Shown here in pieces: positions 7,270-14,920 of a stretch of 22,107 nt of DNA. Origin of the DNA: Bradyrhizobiaceae bacterium. GTDB taxonomy: Bacteria > Pseudomonadota > Alphaproteobacteria > Rhizobiales > Hyphomicrobiaceae. How positions within the stretch are numbered: the first letter of the stretch is position 1; each line of letters opens with the position of its first letter. The DNA is taken from positions 1 through 22,107 of the forward strand of contig CANJPN010000023.1 in the NCBI GenBank assembly GCA_947475855.1, given 5' to 3'. The translations under genes and the position numbers were made by a program. The notes under the pieces are model-generated. The model was not told where the DNA came from, searched no databases, and was given only the letters and a program-made list of their open reading frames with translations.

Positions 7270-8310
7270 ATGCATCGCATACCGCCGAGCGGAAATAACG
7301 ACACCTTCGCCTGCTCGTTGAGCGGGGGCTGGACGCATAGCGCTACGCGCATGTTCTCGGGATGGGCGTCCAGGTGGCGGCCCGCGCCGTCCCAGGCGAT
7401 GGAACGCATCGCGTCGGCAACGGGAGCATTCGGCATCGCCGCGCTGATGGTGATGGCGATCGATGCGGCCTGGGATGCGCCGCTGCCCGCTACGGCCGGG
7501 CCTGCGAGCCGCACAGGACCCGCGCCAGCGATACCAGGCGCGGCCGCAGCGGCAGTGCCTGGGCGGGAAATTCTCACCGGCGGCTATATCGGCACGACCT
7601 ACACTTACCCGAGCACCGTTACCATCAAGAACCCCGGTCGAACCGATATGACCGTCAGCGGTTTTTCATGGGAGGCCAAGCCCTTCAAAAGCCCGATCTA
7701 CTACGGTCTGAGGGCGACGCAATGGCCCGCCGCTTCGCGCGTCGGCACGATGCTCGATTTCACCCACTCCAAGGCGATCGCGCGCTTCGATGACACTGCG
7801 ACGTTTACGGGCACGCTGGACGGCAAGCCGCTCCCCGCTCGTGCCAAGGTTGGGGACGTGTTCAAGCACCTCGAGTTCAGTCATGGCCATAATATGCTGA
7901 CGCTGAATGGGCTGACACGCCTCGGCAGCTTCCGCTTGCAGCCCTATGTCGGGGCGGGTGCCGGCGTCTCGCTGCCGCATACTGAGATTGGCTATCGCAG
8001 CGAGAACGGACGCACCTACGAGTACCAGTATGCAGGCCTGGTCGGGCAGGCGCTTGCGGGCCTCGAGGTGCGCATCGGCAATGCCAAGGTTTTCATAGAG
8101 TACAAACTGACCTACGCACCCTACGACGTGCCACTATCCGGCGTGGTCGATGGCTGGCTGCTGTTCACGGATCTGTGGCGGCAGATCAAGGCATGGGCGA
8201 TTGGGCAAACGCCCCCCGGTGGCCGACTGACGACGCCGCTGCTGAGCCATCACGGCATCGGGGGCGCAATGGTCCATGTGACTGGTGCTCGACCGGCTGC
8301 GGCGAACTAG
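7270..8310 (+). CDS. Outer membrane beta-barrel protein, lipid A oxidase (LpxQ)-like
   Basis: A putative outer membrane barrel resembling the Hyphomicrobiales proteins annotated as lipid A oxidase. From about residue 105 it alternates short amphipathic strands and turns with the family look: ILTGGYIGTTYTYPS, PFKSPIYYGLRATQW, LDFTHSKAIARF, LEFSHGHNMLTLNGL, LQPYVGAGAGVSLPHTEIGY and KVFIEYKLTYAPYD. In characterised LpxQ the reaction is oxidation of the proximal lipid A glucosamine to aminogluconate; activity here is inference. A hydrophobic segment around IASATGAFGIAALMVMAIDAA is the likely signal sequence. The ATG at 7270 has AGAGG 7 nt upstream. ATG at 7351 or 7399 would give a shorter leader and cannot be excluded. 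The C-terminus does not end in the usual aromatic residue; the TAG stop belongs to a palindromic element. Confidence 0.72.
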   Translation: MHRIPPSGNNDTFACSLSGGWTHSATRMFSGWASRWRPAPSQAMERIASATGAFGIAALMVMAIDAAWDAPLPATAGPASRTGPAPAIPGAAAAAVPGREILTGGYIGTTYTYPSTVTIKNPGRTDMTVSGFSWEAKPFKSPIYYGLRATQWPAASRVGTMLDFTHSKAIARFDDTATFTGTLDGKPLPARAKVGDVFKHLEFSHGHNMLTLNGLTRLGSFRLQPYVGAGAGVSLPHTEIGYRSENGRTYEYQYAGLVGQALAGLEVRIGNAKVFIEYKLTYAPYDVPLSGVVDGWLLFTDLWRQIKAWAIGQTPPGGRLTTPLLSHHGIGGAMVHVTGARPAAAN

Positions 8311-8369
8311 ACCATCATCCGACCAGACGGAATCGTCTTTCGCGATTTGCTGGTCGGATACTGCTCTAG
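8307..8369. repeat. Palindromic element B with CTAG ends
   Basis: A hairpin element lies between convergent genes. TCCGACCAG (8318-8326) pairs perfectly with CTGGTCGGA (8350-8358), and AATCG (8331-8335) with CGATT (8343-8347). It is bounded by CTAG at 8307 and GCTCTAG at 8363-8369. The left CTAG contains the TAG stop of the barrel gene. The LysR gene ends 44 bp away on the other strand, so the hairpin is placed to serve as a terminator for both. It shares its 9-bp arms with element A. Confidence 0.9.
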
Positions 8370-8413
8370 CGCTGCGCGCACGATAACGGGTGCGCCATCT
8401 CCCAAGCGTTCCG

Positions 8414-9358
8414 CTAAAGCGCCCGCCGACGCGGTTGCAAAGCCTCTTCGTCAACCGCCACTTCGCCTGCCGACGCCACGATCGTCTCGCGACAGAACGC
8501 AGACAGGTGGTCGAGGAACGCACGCAGTCGCGGCATGGCGTGCTTGGCATTCGGATAGACTGCCCAAATCGCGGCCTCTGTGCCCAGCTCGAATTCCGGC
8601 AGCACGCGGATTAGCCGGCCCTGTCTCAGTTCGTCGAGAACCGCGATCTCCGAAGTTCTGAAAAGCCCCGCGCCTTGCACCGCAGCCGTCTGCAGGAACG
8701 CGCCATTATCGGACATGAGCCGCCCCGATGCGCGAACATTGACGCGCATTTCGCCGCGAATGAGCGTCCAATTGCGTTGCTCCCCATGGACCAGGCAAGC
8801 GTGGCTCTCGATATCGGTGGCCTTCTGCGGGCTTCCCTCGCGCTCGATATAGCAAGGCGAGGCGACGAGGATGATCCTATCGGTGGCGAGCCGTTTCGCC
8901 TTCAGCGTGCTGTCCGCCAGTGTTCCGAACCGGATCGCAACGTCGTAGCCCTGCTCGTGCAGGTTAGCGACATGGTCCGATACGTCGACACGCACCTCTA
9001 CGCCCGGAAACGCCTTTACGAAACTCATGATCGCAGGCGTCACGATTTGACGCGAGAGACTGGCGGGCGCCGTTATCGTGATGCGCCCAGCCGGTTGGGT
9101 GGAATTGGCCGACAACTCGTCCTTCGCCAAATCCATCTCGGCCAGGATCCGCTCGGCCCGCTCGAGGAACATCCGTCCTTCCTCGGTCAGGCGGCTCGAT
9201 CGCGTCGTGCGGTCGATCAGACGAACACCCAGCTCGTCTTCCAGCGCCTGTATGCGCTTGGAAACCGTGCCGGCGGAAACGCCAAGCGAGGCAGCTACGG
9301 CACTGAGGTTCTGCACCGTCGCCACGCGTGCAAAAATCTTAAGGTCTTTGATGTCCAT
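8414..9358 (-). CDS. LysR-family transcriptional regulator
   Basis: A 314-residue LysR-type regulator. The N-terminal winged helix-turn-helix spans residues 1-60 (LKIFARVATVQNLSAVAASL, then GVSAGTVSKRIQALEDELGV, LIDRTTRSSRLTEEG). A linker helix follows, then a two-lobed effector domain beginning near GRITITAPASLSRQIVTP with VRVDVSDHVANLHEQGYDVAIRFG. That string is typical of the LTTR subgroup in which VDLVEEGYDVAIR is conserved. Length is normal for the family. ATG at 9358-9356 places the HTH at the usual distance from the N-terminus; no good Shine-Dalgarno is seen. No divergent target gene exists: the upstream 677 bp hold no gene, so the regulon and effector are not indicated by context. An imperfect dyad at 9375-9394 could be an autoregulatory site. 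Confidence 0.93.
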   Translation of the reverse strand: MDIKDLKIFARVATVQNLSAVAASLGVSAGTVSKRIQALEDELGVRLIDRTTRSSRLTEEGRMFLERAERILAEMDLAKDELSANSTQPAGRITITAPASLSRQIVTPAIMSFVKAFPGVEVRVDVSDHVANLHEQGYDVAIRFGTLADSTLKAKRLATDRIILVASPCYIEREGSPQKATDIESHACLVHGEQRNWTLIRGEMRVNVRASGRLMSDNGAFLQTAAVQGAGLFRTSEIAVLDELRQGRLIRVLPEFELGTEAAIWAVYPNAKHAMPRLRAFLDHLSAFCRETIVASAGEVAVDEEALQPRRRAL

Positions 9359-9374
9359 TTTACGCCGGTACTGC

Positions 9375-9394
9375 GAATACGATCGCTGCGATTC
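9375..9394. promoter_or_regulatory. Possible LysR autoregulatory dyad
   Basis: GAAT (9375-9378) and ATTC (9391-9394) flank a 12-bp core containing CG...CG steps, making an imperfect dyad 17-36 bp upstream of the regulator's start codon. LTTR boxes are usually T-N11-A dyads; here the core is T-N12-A, so this is tentative. Confidence 0.3.
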
Positions 9395-9895
9395 TCATGT
9401 TGCGGGATGGCGCGCGCGACAGGGCACGCCGGAGGTCGGCCGCGAAGGCTGACCATGGCCTCACTCGTTGGAGACCACCGGCCTTGAGCGACGGGAAACG
9501 TTCGCCGACATATTGTCAGGGTGTTCGCTTGCTCTCGTGAACACGTGGCGCACTTCTTTCAGCATCTTGAGCACTATTCCGTAGGCACATTAGCCGCTGT
9601 CGTCCTGCTGTCATCATTGAAAAAGAAGTTCATGAATTCGCCGAGAGAGTCGCGTGCAACGTGGCAACAGGCGACATGAAGGTAATTGACAATCTTTGAA
9701 CTGTTCACTCGTCGTCGCGCGAAAGTCAGCAACGTTCTTTGCGGGCATTGGCGCACACACCGGAAGTGGCCGGTCGTGTTCACATGCGAGGACGACCTGG
9801 CCGGTACGCACGATTAAGCGGTGATGCGGAAAGCAGCACTCACATTTCAGGCTCGGCGTGGAAGCCTCGACAGTGTGCTGCGGAGGTCGCGATCT
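9395..9895. other. Gene-free stretch upstream of lysR
   Basis: About 500 bases without a convincing gene. Composition becomes more AT-rich around 9590-9700, including TTGACA at 9686-9691 with no matching -10 at 16-18 bp. A 69-codon minus-strand frame (9574-9783) has no ribosome binding site or recognisable motif. It may be decayed sequence or a control region; nothing more can be supported. Confidence 0.5.
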
Positions 9896-9897
9896 GT

Positions 9898-9960
9898 TCT
9901 AGAGCATCGTCCGACCAGACGGAATCGCTTCCGCGATTAGCTGGTCGGATAAAGATGCTC
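9898..9960. repeat. Palindromic element A
   Basis: A near-perfect nested hairpin starting TCTAGAGC. GAGCATC (9902-9908) pairs with GATGCTC (9954-9960), TCCGACCAG (9910-9918) with CTGGTCGGA (9941-9949), and AATCGC (9923-9928) with GCGATT (9933-9938) around a short loop. It has the same 9-bp arms as element B about 1.6 kb away. It stands in tandem with element C, downstream of the DUF4175 gene. Confidence 0.95.
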
Positions 9961-9975
9961 GTGCTTCTACAGATT

Positions 9976-10039
9976 GGAGCAGTTTCATCCGATCATTCGA
10001 TCGCCCCCGGCGATCGCGTATGATCGGATACGGCTCTAG
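9976..10039. repeat. Palindromic element C with CTAG end
   Basis: A hairpin of the same architecture with a diverged stem. GAGC (9977-9980) pairs with GCTC (10033-10036), ATCCGATCAT (9987-9996) with ATGATCGGAT (10020-10029), and CGATCGCC (9998-10005) with GGCGATCG (10009-10016). Read in reverse from its right end, TTCTAGAGC and the following positions align with element A with about eight mismatches over 32 positions. Its terminal CTAG contains the stop codon of the DUF4175 gene, so it lies exactly where a terminator would be. Confidence 0.92.
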
Positions 10040-12666
10040 AAGCGCTTCAGTAGACGCTCGATGTAGTCGAGTTCGAGCGTTGGACGCAGCGGGTCGCTGA
10101 GCCGCCGCCGCAACTCTTCGAGAATTTCTCTCGAACGCTGCATGTCGATTTCGTCGGGGACTTTGACACTGGTACCGAAGTCGGGTCCTTCCGAACGCTG
10201 CGGTCGCCCGAGCGGATCGCGAGGCACTTCGCCGGCAGGACCTTGTCCAACTTGCGGTCCCATCTGGCGCATCATTTGCTCGGCCATCTCTCGCGCGCCT
10301 TGCCGAAGCTGCTCGAGTGCCCGGCCCTGCTCTCGCGCGGCCTGATCGAGGTCGCCCTTCTCGAGAGCCCGTTCAGCGTTCTCCATCGCCTCGGCGGCTC
10401 CGTTGAACTGTTCCGGTGCGCGCTGGCCGAACCGGCGCATGCCGTCGCGCATGCGGCCCAGATCGTCGCGAAGCTGGCCTTGCCGTTGGCCGAGTTCACC
10501 ACCGCGGCCCTGACCCGGCTGCTGACCTTGGCCTTGTTGCTGCCCCTGCCCCTGCTGTCCCTGTTGGCCTTGCTGCCCTTGTTGACCTTGCTGGCCCGGC
10601 TGTTGGCCACGCTGGGCGTTGAAGGTGTCATCCATCAACTGCTGTTCGCGCCGGATGATATCGCCCATCTGGTCGAGCATTTGCATCATCTGCTGGCCTT
10701 GACCGGGCTGCATTTGACCCATCTGCCCTTGCTGGCCACGCTGGAGCCGGTCGAGCAGATCCCGCAGCTGGCTCAGCATCTCCTGTGCATTGTCGCGCGC
10801 GCCGTTGCGCATCATGTTCTCGAGCTGATTGAGCATGCGGTCGAGATCCTGCTGGCTCATCGACTGCATATTGTCGAGCTGGCTCTGGTCCATTGGGGGC
10901 GCATCCTGCCCCTGACGCGCCATCTCTTGCAGATATTCGTTCAACGCCTGCCGAAGTTCCTGCATCAATTGTTGCAACTGTTCGTCCGACGCGCCCTCCT
11001 GGAGTGCACGTGAAAGTTGGTCCTGGAGCTCGCGCAGCCGCTGCTGGGCGTCGCTGAGCGAGCGCCCATCTTCGATGCGCAACGCGATATGCCAGAGCTG
11101 GGCCTTGACGCTGTTGAGGCCAATCCGCGAGGGATCGCGCCGTAGCCTGTGATAGGCGCTGCGAAGACCGAGATACACAGCGCTGTCCTGCGAGAACTGG
11201 GCCGGCTCATACGTGAGCGCGTCGAGACCGCGCAGCACCTGCCCTCGATAGCGGCTGTCCGTCATCAACAGCCGGCGTTGTTCGATGACTGCCTTCGCCA
11301 ATGGCCGGCGGAACTGCCTCTCGGGCACGTTCATTTCGATCGACTGGCTGCGGCCGACGTTGCCTGCATGGTCCTTGGCGACGAGTGTGAATGTGGCACG
11401 TCGCCCCGCCCACGGATGGGACGCCAGTTCGTGGAAGCTGTTGGCCTCCGCGTCCTTCGTGCGCGGTGAACGAAGTGCGAGAACCGGAGGGCGCTCGCCC
11501 GGCTTGCGCGGTCCACGCAGCCGCGTCTCTTCGCGCGCCCACGCAGTTCGCGGATTGCCGCGATCCGCCTTTTTCAGCTCGAAGCGGGCTTCGGCACTCG
11601 CGATGCCGTAGTCGTCTTCCATCTTGTAGAAGTTCTTCATCGAGCCGCGCCGCGAAATTTCCGGCGGCCGCGTCATCGTGATGATCGGCGGCTTGTCGGG
11701 GATGACCTGGAACGTCCAGCGCGCAAGCTCGGATCCATTGCCGAGCGCGCGCGCCTGGCCGGACTGCTTGACCGTGAACCGGACTTCGGAGACATCGCTA
11801 CCCTCAGCGTTCGTCTGGCCGCCAGTTTGTGCGCTGCCTGCCTGAGACGGCGCTTGCGGCGAGGGCTTCTGGACGACGACCAGCCCCTTCTCGGGCCGAA
11901 ACTCGAGTTCGAGCCGAACTGCATTCTTCCCGCTCGATCGCGCGATGATGACGCTGTTCTCGGGAATCTCGACCGGCTTGCCGTCAGCACCGGCCAGCAG
12001 GATGCCGCCCCGCGCGCCGTCAGCCAGAAGCACCGGCGGCCGGGCGGTGTAGGCCGGTGGCGTCACCCATGCATCCAGGCGGGCTTCCGCGGCAGTGATC
12101 GGTGGTCCGAAACGAAAGGCTGCCGAAAGCCTGTCGCGAGCCCCGTCGCCGACGAGGCCGAGCAGCGCCACGACGCCGAGCATGAGCACAGCACGGACTG
12201 CGAATGGATCGCGCCTGTCGGTTCGGGGGCGCGGGCGCCCGACGGCGAGCCGGCGAATTTGATCGGCAAGACGCGCACGATGCGCCCGCCAGATCGCACC
12301 GGTGCTCGCGTCATCCTTGTTGATGGTCAGCGTGTCCTCGTAGGACGTCGCAGGCCGGTGCGGCAGATTGCTGCCGAGTTCCATCCGGCGGATCGCTTCG
12401 TGCCGGGTCGGCCAAGGCGCACGCACTGCAAACAGCACGCCTCCAGCCAGCGCTAGACCGAAGACGCCGAGGCCGATCTTGTGGACGGTAATGCCGAGCG
12501 TGTCCCATAGCCCGGCCAGTGAAACGACGAGAAAAAGGGCGATCAGGCCCACGACGAGCCACAGCCTGGGCCACATGGCCTCCAGGAACATGGCTAGTCT
12601 GCTCAAGCGAACTTTACGCTCGAACGCCAACGCATCAGGCGAAACGGGGGAAACATTCTGGGCCAT
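10036..12666 (-). CDS. TIGR02302/DUF4175-family membrane protein with Gln/Gly-rich tail
   Basis: An 876-residue membrane-anchored protein of the alphaproteobacterial TIGR02302 (DUF4175) family, whose function is not established. Three hydrophobic segments are visible: about 35-54, 62-82 and 155-173. A large soluble domain follows, with beta-rich parts (ITAAEARLDAWVTPPAYTAR, then PPVLLADGA; WTFQVIPDKPPIITMTRPPE). The C-terminal third is helical and charged (QRLRELQDQLSRALQEGASD, LSQLRDLLDRLQRGQQG). It contains a low-complexity run of GQQ units at about 686-725, encoded at 10495-10610, which gives the family its alias aProt_lowcomp. The ending LDYIERLLKRF is typical. Length matches the family. 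ATG at 12666 is used; the ribosome site is weak. The usual lysA/argH neighbours are not in this window. Coiled-coil character suggests a scaffold or complex-forming role, which is inference. Confidence 0.93.
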   Translation of the reverse strand: MAQNVSPVSPDALAFERKVRLSRLAMFLEAMWPRLWLVVGLIALFLVVSLAGLWDTLGITVHKIGLGVFGLALAGGVLFAVRAPWPTRHEAIRRMELGSNLPHRPATSYEDTLTINKDDASTGAIWRAHRARLADQIRRLAVGRPRPRTDRRDPFAVRAVLMLGVVALLGLVGDGARDRLSAAFRFGPPITAAEARLDAWVTPPAYTARPPVLLADGARGGILLAGADGKPVEIPENSVIIARSSGKNAVRLELEFRPEKGLVVVQKPSPQAPSQAGSAQTGGQTNAEGSDVSEVRFTVKQSGQARALGNGSELARWTFQVIPDKPPIITMTRPPEISRRGSMKNFYKMEDDYGIASAEARFELKKADRGNPRTAWAREETRLRGPRKPGERPPVLALRSPRTKDAEANSFHELASHPWAGRRATFTLVAKDHAGNVGRSQSIEMNVPERQFRRPLAKAVIEQRRLLMTDSRYRGQVLRGLDALTYEPAQFSQDSAVYLGLRSAYHRLRRDPSRIGLNSVKAQLWHIALRIEDGRSLSDAQQRLRELQDQLSRALQEGASDEQLQQLMQELRQALNEYLQEMARQGQDAPPMDQSQLDNMQSMSQQDLDRMLNQLENMMRNGARDNAQEMLSQLRDLLDRLQRGQQGQMGQMQPGQGQQMMQMLDQMGDIIRREQQLMDDTFNAQRGQQPGQQGQQGQQGQQGQQGQGQQQGQGQQPGQGRGGELGQRQGQLRDDLGRMRDGMRRFGQRAPEQFNGAAEAMENAERALEKGDLDQAAREQGRALEQLRQGAREMAEQMMRQMGPQVGQGPAGEVPRDPLGRPQRSEGPDFGTSVKVPDEIDMQRSREILEELRRRLSDPLRPTLELDYIERLLKRF
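10495..10610 (-). repeat. GQQ-coding low-complexity tract
   Basis: Imperfect 9-bp periodic sequence encodes (Gly-Gln-Gln)n and related Gln/Gly/Pro units inside the DUF4175 gene, residues about 686-725. On the opposite strand it opens a long Leu/Ala-rich antisense frame that is not a gene. Confidence 0.85.
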
Positions 12667-12842
12667 GAACCCGACCTTATCAGGACAGTCGCTGCCAATG
12701 CATCACCAAATCCAGCCGCTTAGCAAGAATATTGCGATGGGACGGGCGCGCTTCCTAGGGGGTAACGCGGCCAGTTGCATGAGCCCGCAAATGAGGGCGA
12801 AATGTAGGCTCCGGCAATCAGTTAATGCCCCTTCGGTAACGA

Positions 12843-12868
12843 GAAAGGCGGCCCCGCGGCCGCCTTTC
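12843..12868 (-). terminator. Rho-independent-type terminator of the outer membrane protein gene
   Basis: A perfect 11-bp GC-rich stem (GAAAGGCGGCC 12843-12853 with GGCCGCCTTTC 12858-12868, loop of 4) lies 27 bp beyond the TAG of the barrel gene. In the minus direction it is followed by TCGTT after the TTTC arm. The U-tract is short but the stem is very stable. Confidence 0.75.
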
Positions 12869-12894
12869 CAGCGATTCCCTTGTCTGACCGATAA

Positions 12895-13632
12895 CTAGAA
12901 TTTGAAGCTCAGGCCCGCGCGCACCGCGCTCTGGGTGACATCGCTGGTATCGGTGATTCCCGCGCCGGTGCTGGTGTAGGTGATCTGGCCGAGGTCGGTG
13001 TAGCGATACTCCAGTCGCGCACTGATGTTGGGCGTGAAGGCGTGCTCGATGCCGGCACCTGCTGTCCAGCCGACTTTCCAGTCGCTGGCCCCGACGAACG
13101 GAGTGAAGCCGGCGCCAGCCGTGCGGTCCACGCTGACGCCGCCATAGGCGAGGCCGCCGGTCAGGTAGAACAGCGTGCTGCCGGTCGTGAAGCCCGCGCG
13201 CGCGCGCATCGAGCCGAGCCAGTCGATGTTGGTAACGTGTCCGCCGCCGAATGCGCCGAGGCCCGAGCCGCTGATGCCGGACACTTCGAGATCGGTTTCC
13301 AGGCCCAGCACGAAATTCCGGTTGGCTTGCCAGTTGTAGCCGGCGTGAACACCGCCGATACCGCCGCTCGTCGAATAGTCGAAGGTCTGCGCCGTTCCCG
13401 ATCCGATCGAGGTCGAGGTCGCATTGGTCGTGCCCCAACCGTAGCCGGCCTGCAGACCGGCATAGAAGCCGGTCCAACGGAAAGCCGGTTGATAATACGC
13501 AGGGGACGAACCATCCCAGCGCTGGCGCGGGCCGCCATAGGGGCCGAGATCCGCGGCACCGGCAAGACCGGAAAATGCCGTCAAGGCGGCGGCAACGGGA
13601 ACGATCCCGTTCAAGATACGCATATGTGACAT
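12895..13632 (-). CDS. Omp25/Omp31-like outer membrane beta-barrel protein
   Basis: A 245-residue outer membrane protein of the eight-stranded barrel type (porin-like/Omp25-Omp31 group of rhizobia). The signal peptide is MSHMRILNGIVPVAAALTAF with cleavage after GLAGA, before ADLG. The mature domain has the family pattern: WTGFYAGLQAGYGWG as first strand, GGIGGVHAGYNWQ, VLGLETDLEVSGI, WLGSMRARAGF, LFYLTGGLAYGGVSV, WTAGAGIEHAF and ISARLEYRYTDLG. The terminus AGLSFKF ends in Phe, the C-terminal signal recognised by the BAM complex. ATG 13632 is preferred (GGGA about 10 nt upstream). GTG 13647 and ATG 13623 are possible and change only the first residues. It is monocistronic: a strong terminator lies downstream and a 376-bp gene-free region upstream. 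Confidence 0.92.
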   Translation of the reverse strand: MSHMRILNGIVPVAAALTAFSGLAGAADLGPYGGPRQRWDGSSPAYYQPAFRWTGFYAGLQAGYGWGTTNATSTSIGSGTAQTFDYSTSGGIGGVHAGYNWQANRNFVLGLETDLEVSGISGSGLGAFGGGHVTNIDWLGSMRARAGFTTGSTLFYLTGGLAYGGVSVDRTAGAGFTPFVGASDWKVGWTAGAGIEHAFTPNISARLEYRYTDLGQITYTSTGAGITDTSDVTQSAVRAGLSFKF

Positions 13633-14008
13633 CACTACAAATCCCACTTGGGTTTCGCCCCAGATCCCCGACGGGGACCCTACGCGAGGCTGGCGTACAC
13701 GTTGCTTTCGAATGGTTTACGAGGCGTTAACGCGCAGATTGGATTTTTGCGTTTTTCCGCATACACACATTCTCCCGTGAATTGGCCATCCGGCCGCGCG
13801 CCCCCTCGACCCAGGCCGAGAGATCTATGAGCCAATCACGGCTCGCATGGGGCTGCATCATGATCGCTGCAAGGTAAGGTTGGGGCAAAGCCCTCGCGCG
13901 CAGCCCGCATTCGGGAGGATTCGAACGGAAAACGTATGACGCGAAGCTGAAGATAAACCCGTCGTGCGGGCTGCGCGAATACGGCAGCAGCCGACGCAAC
14001 CCATCCGT
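13633..14008. other. Upstream region of the outer membrane protein gene
   Basis: A 376-bp gene-free stretch between two co-directional minus-strand genes. It holds a small hairpin in the leader region (CCCCG 13666-13670 and CGGGG 13672-13676). On the minus strand, TTAA-N7-TAAAC at 13730-13715 differs by one base from the TTAA-N7-TTAA(C) form bound by CtrA in alphaproteobacteria. Short frames in it have no ribosome sites or motifs. Confidence 0.5.
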
Positions 14009-14761
14009 TCAGACGTCTTCACGCGCCCAGCCGTTGCTTCCGAGCCTCTCTTGAGGCTTGAAGCGGGACTTGTAGTTCATCTTGCGCGAGCCATCGATCC
14101 AATAGCCCAGGTAGAGATAAGGCAGACCGAGCCGGCGCGTATGCTCGATATGATCGAGGATCATGTAGGTGCCGAGACTGCGATGGGCGAGTTCCGTATC
14201 GTAGAAGCTGTAGACCATCGACAGCCCGTCCGAGAGGCGGTCGGTAAGAGCCACAGCGATCAGGGGCCAGCTTTCATGGCGACAACTGTCTTCACCATCT
14301 TCGGGCTTCAATCGGTATTCCGTTACGAACGTATCGACGATGCTGTCTTCGATCATCATCGCGTAGTCGAGCACGGTCATGTCCGCCATGCCGCCATCTG
14401 CGTGGCGGCTATCGATGTATCCTCGAAACAGAGAGTACTGCTCCGACGTCGGCCGTGACGCAATGCGTCTGGGCACGAGGTCGCGATTGGCTTCCTCTAT
14501 GCGCCGGAAGGAGCGCGAGGGCACGAATCCATCGACGACGACGCGCACAGACACGCAGGCTTGGCAGCCCTCGCAGTACGGCATGTAGGCGACGTTCTGG
14601 CTGCGGCGGAATCCACCCCGCAACAGATTGTCGACGAGCGCTGGTGGCTTGTCGTGCGTCAGGTGCGTAAACAGCTTCCGCTCGAGCCGGCCCGACAAGT
14701 AGGGACAGGTCTGCGGCGCGGTCACATAGAATTCGGGGAAGTTCTTGTGCTGCTCCGTCAT
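14009..14761 (-). CDS. bpt: Aspartate/glutamate leucyltransferase (bacterial N-end rule)
   Basis: A 250-residue leucyl/phenylalanyl-tRNA-dependent transferase of the ATE1-like bacterial Bpt family. In characterised members it adds Leu from Leu-tRNA to proteins with N-terminal Asp or Glu, making them substrates for ClpS-ClpAP. The signature features are all present: CPYLSGRLERKLFT at 19-32 with a conserved Cys, RGGFRRSQNVAYMPYCEGC at about 48-66 with the CxxCxxC cluster (C63, C66, C69), and LGLPYLYLGYWIDGSRKMNY followed by KSRFKPQE. The ATG at 14761 was chosen because family members start with a short leader before FYVTAPQTCPYL; the open frame extends 40 codons further without family resemblance. 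It is a cytoplasmic single gene between the outer membrane protein and PhoX genes. Confidence 0.95.
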   Translation of the reverse strand: MTEQHKNFPEFYVTAPQTCPYLSGRLERKLFTHLTHDKPPALVDNLLRGGFRRSQNVAYMPYCEGCQACVSVRVVVDGFVPSRSFRRIEEANRDLVPRRIASRPTSEQYSLFRGYIDSRHADGGMADMTVLDYAMMIEDSIVDTFVTEYRLKPEDGEDSCRHESWPLIAVALTDRLSDGLSMVYSFYDTELAHRSLGTYMILDHIEHTRRLGLPYLYLGYWIDGSRKMNYKSRFKPQERLGSNGWAREDV

Positions 14762-14920
14762 GGAGACTAGGTGCCCGCTCGCCGCTCTGCCCAAACCATA
14801 GTGATGATAGGTGACCTCGCCCCGCCCAAGCAAGCGCCACGATCTGCAACGCTGCTCATCATAGACAGCGTGTGCGTGCAACCTGACTGCTTCGGAATTG
14901 CGTGATCGTCGGCGAGGGGA

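Noticed and set aside
9686..9691. TTGACA as a sigma-70 promoter element
   Set aside because: No -10-like hexamer at 16-18 bp downstream and no gene follows on that strand.
9574..9783. 69-codon minus-strand frame in the gene-free region
   Set aside because: No ribosome site, no recognisable motif, mixed codon use.
10243..11013. 256-codon Leu/Ala-rich plus-strand frame that looks like a membrane protein
   Set aside because: It is the antisense reading of the Gln/Gly-rich and helical part of the DUF4175 gene. CAG/CTG-type codons read backwards give Leu; no ribosome site or family motif.
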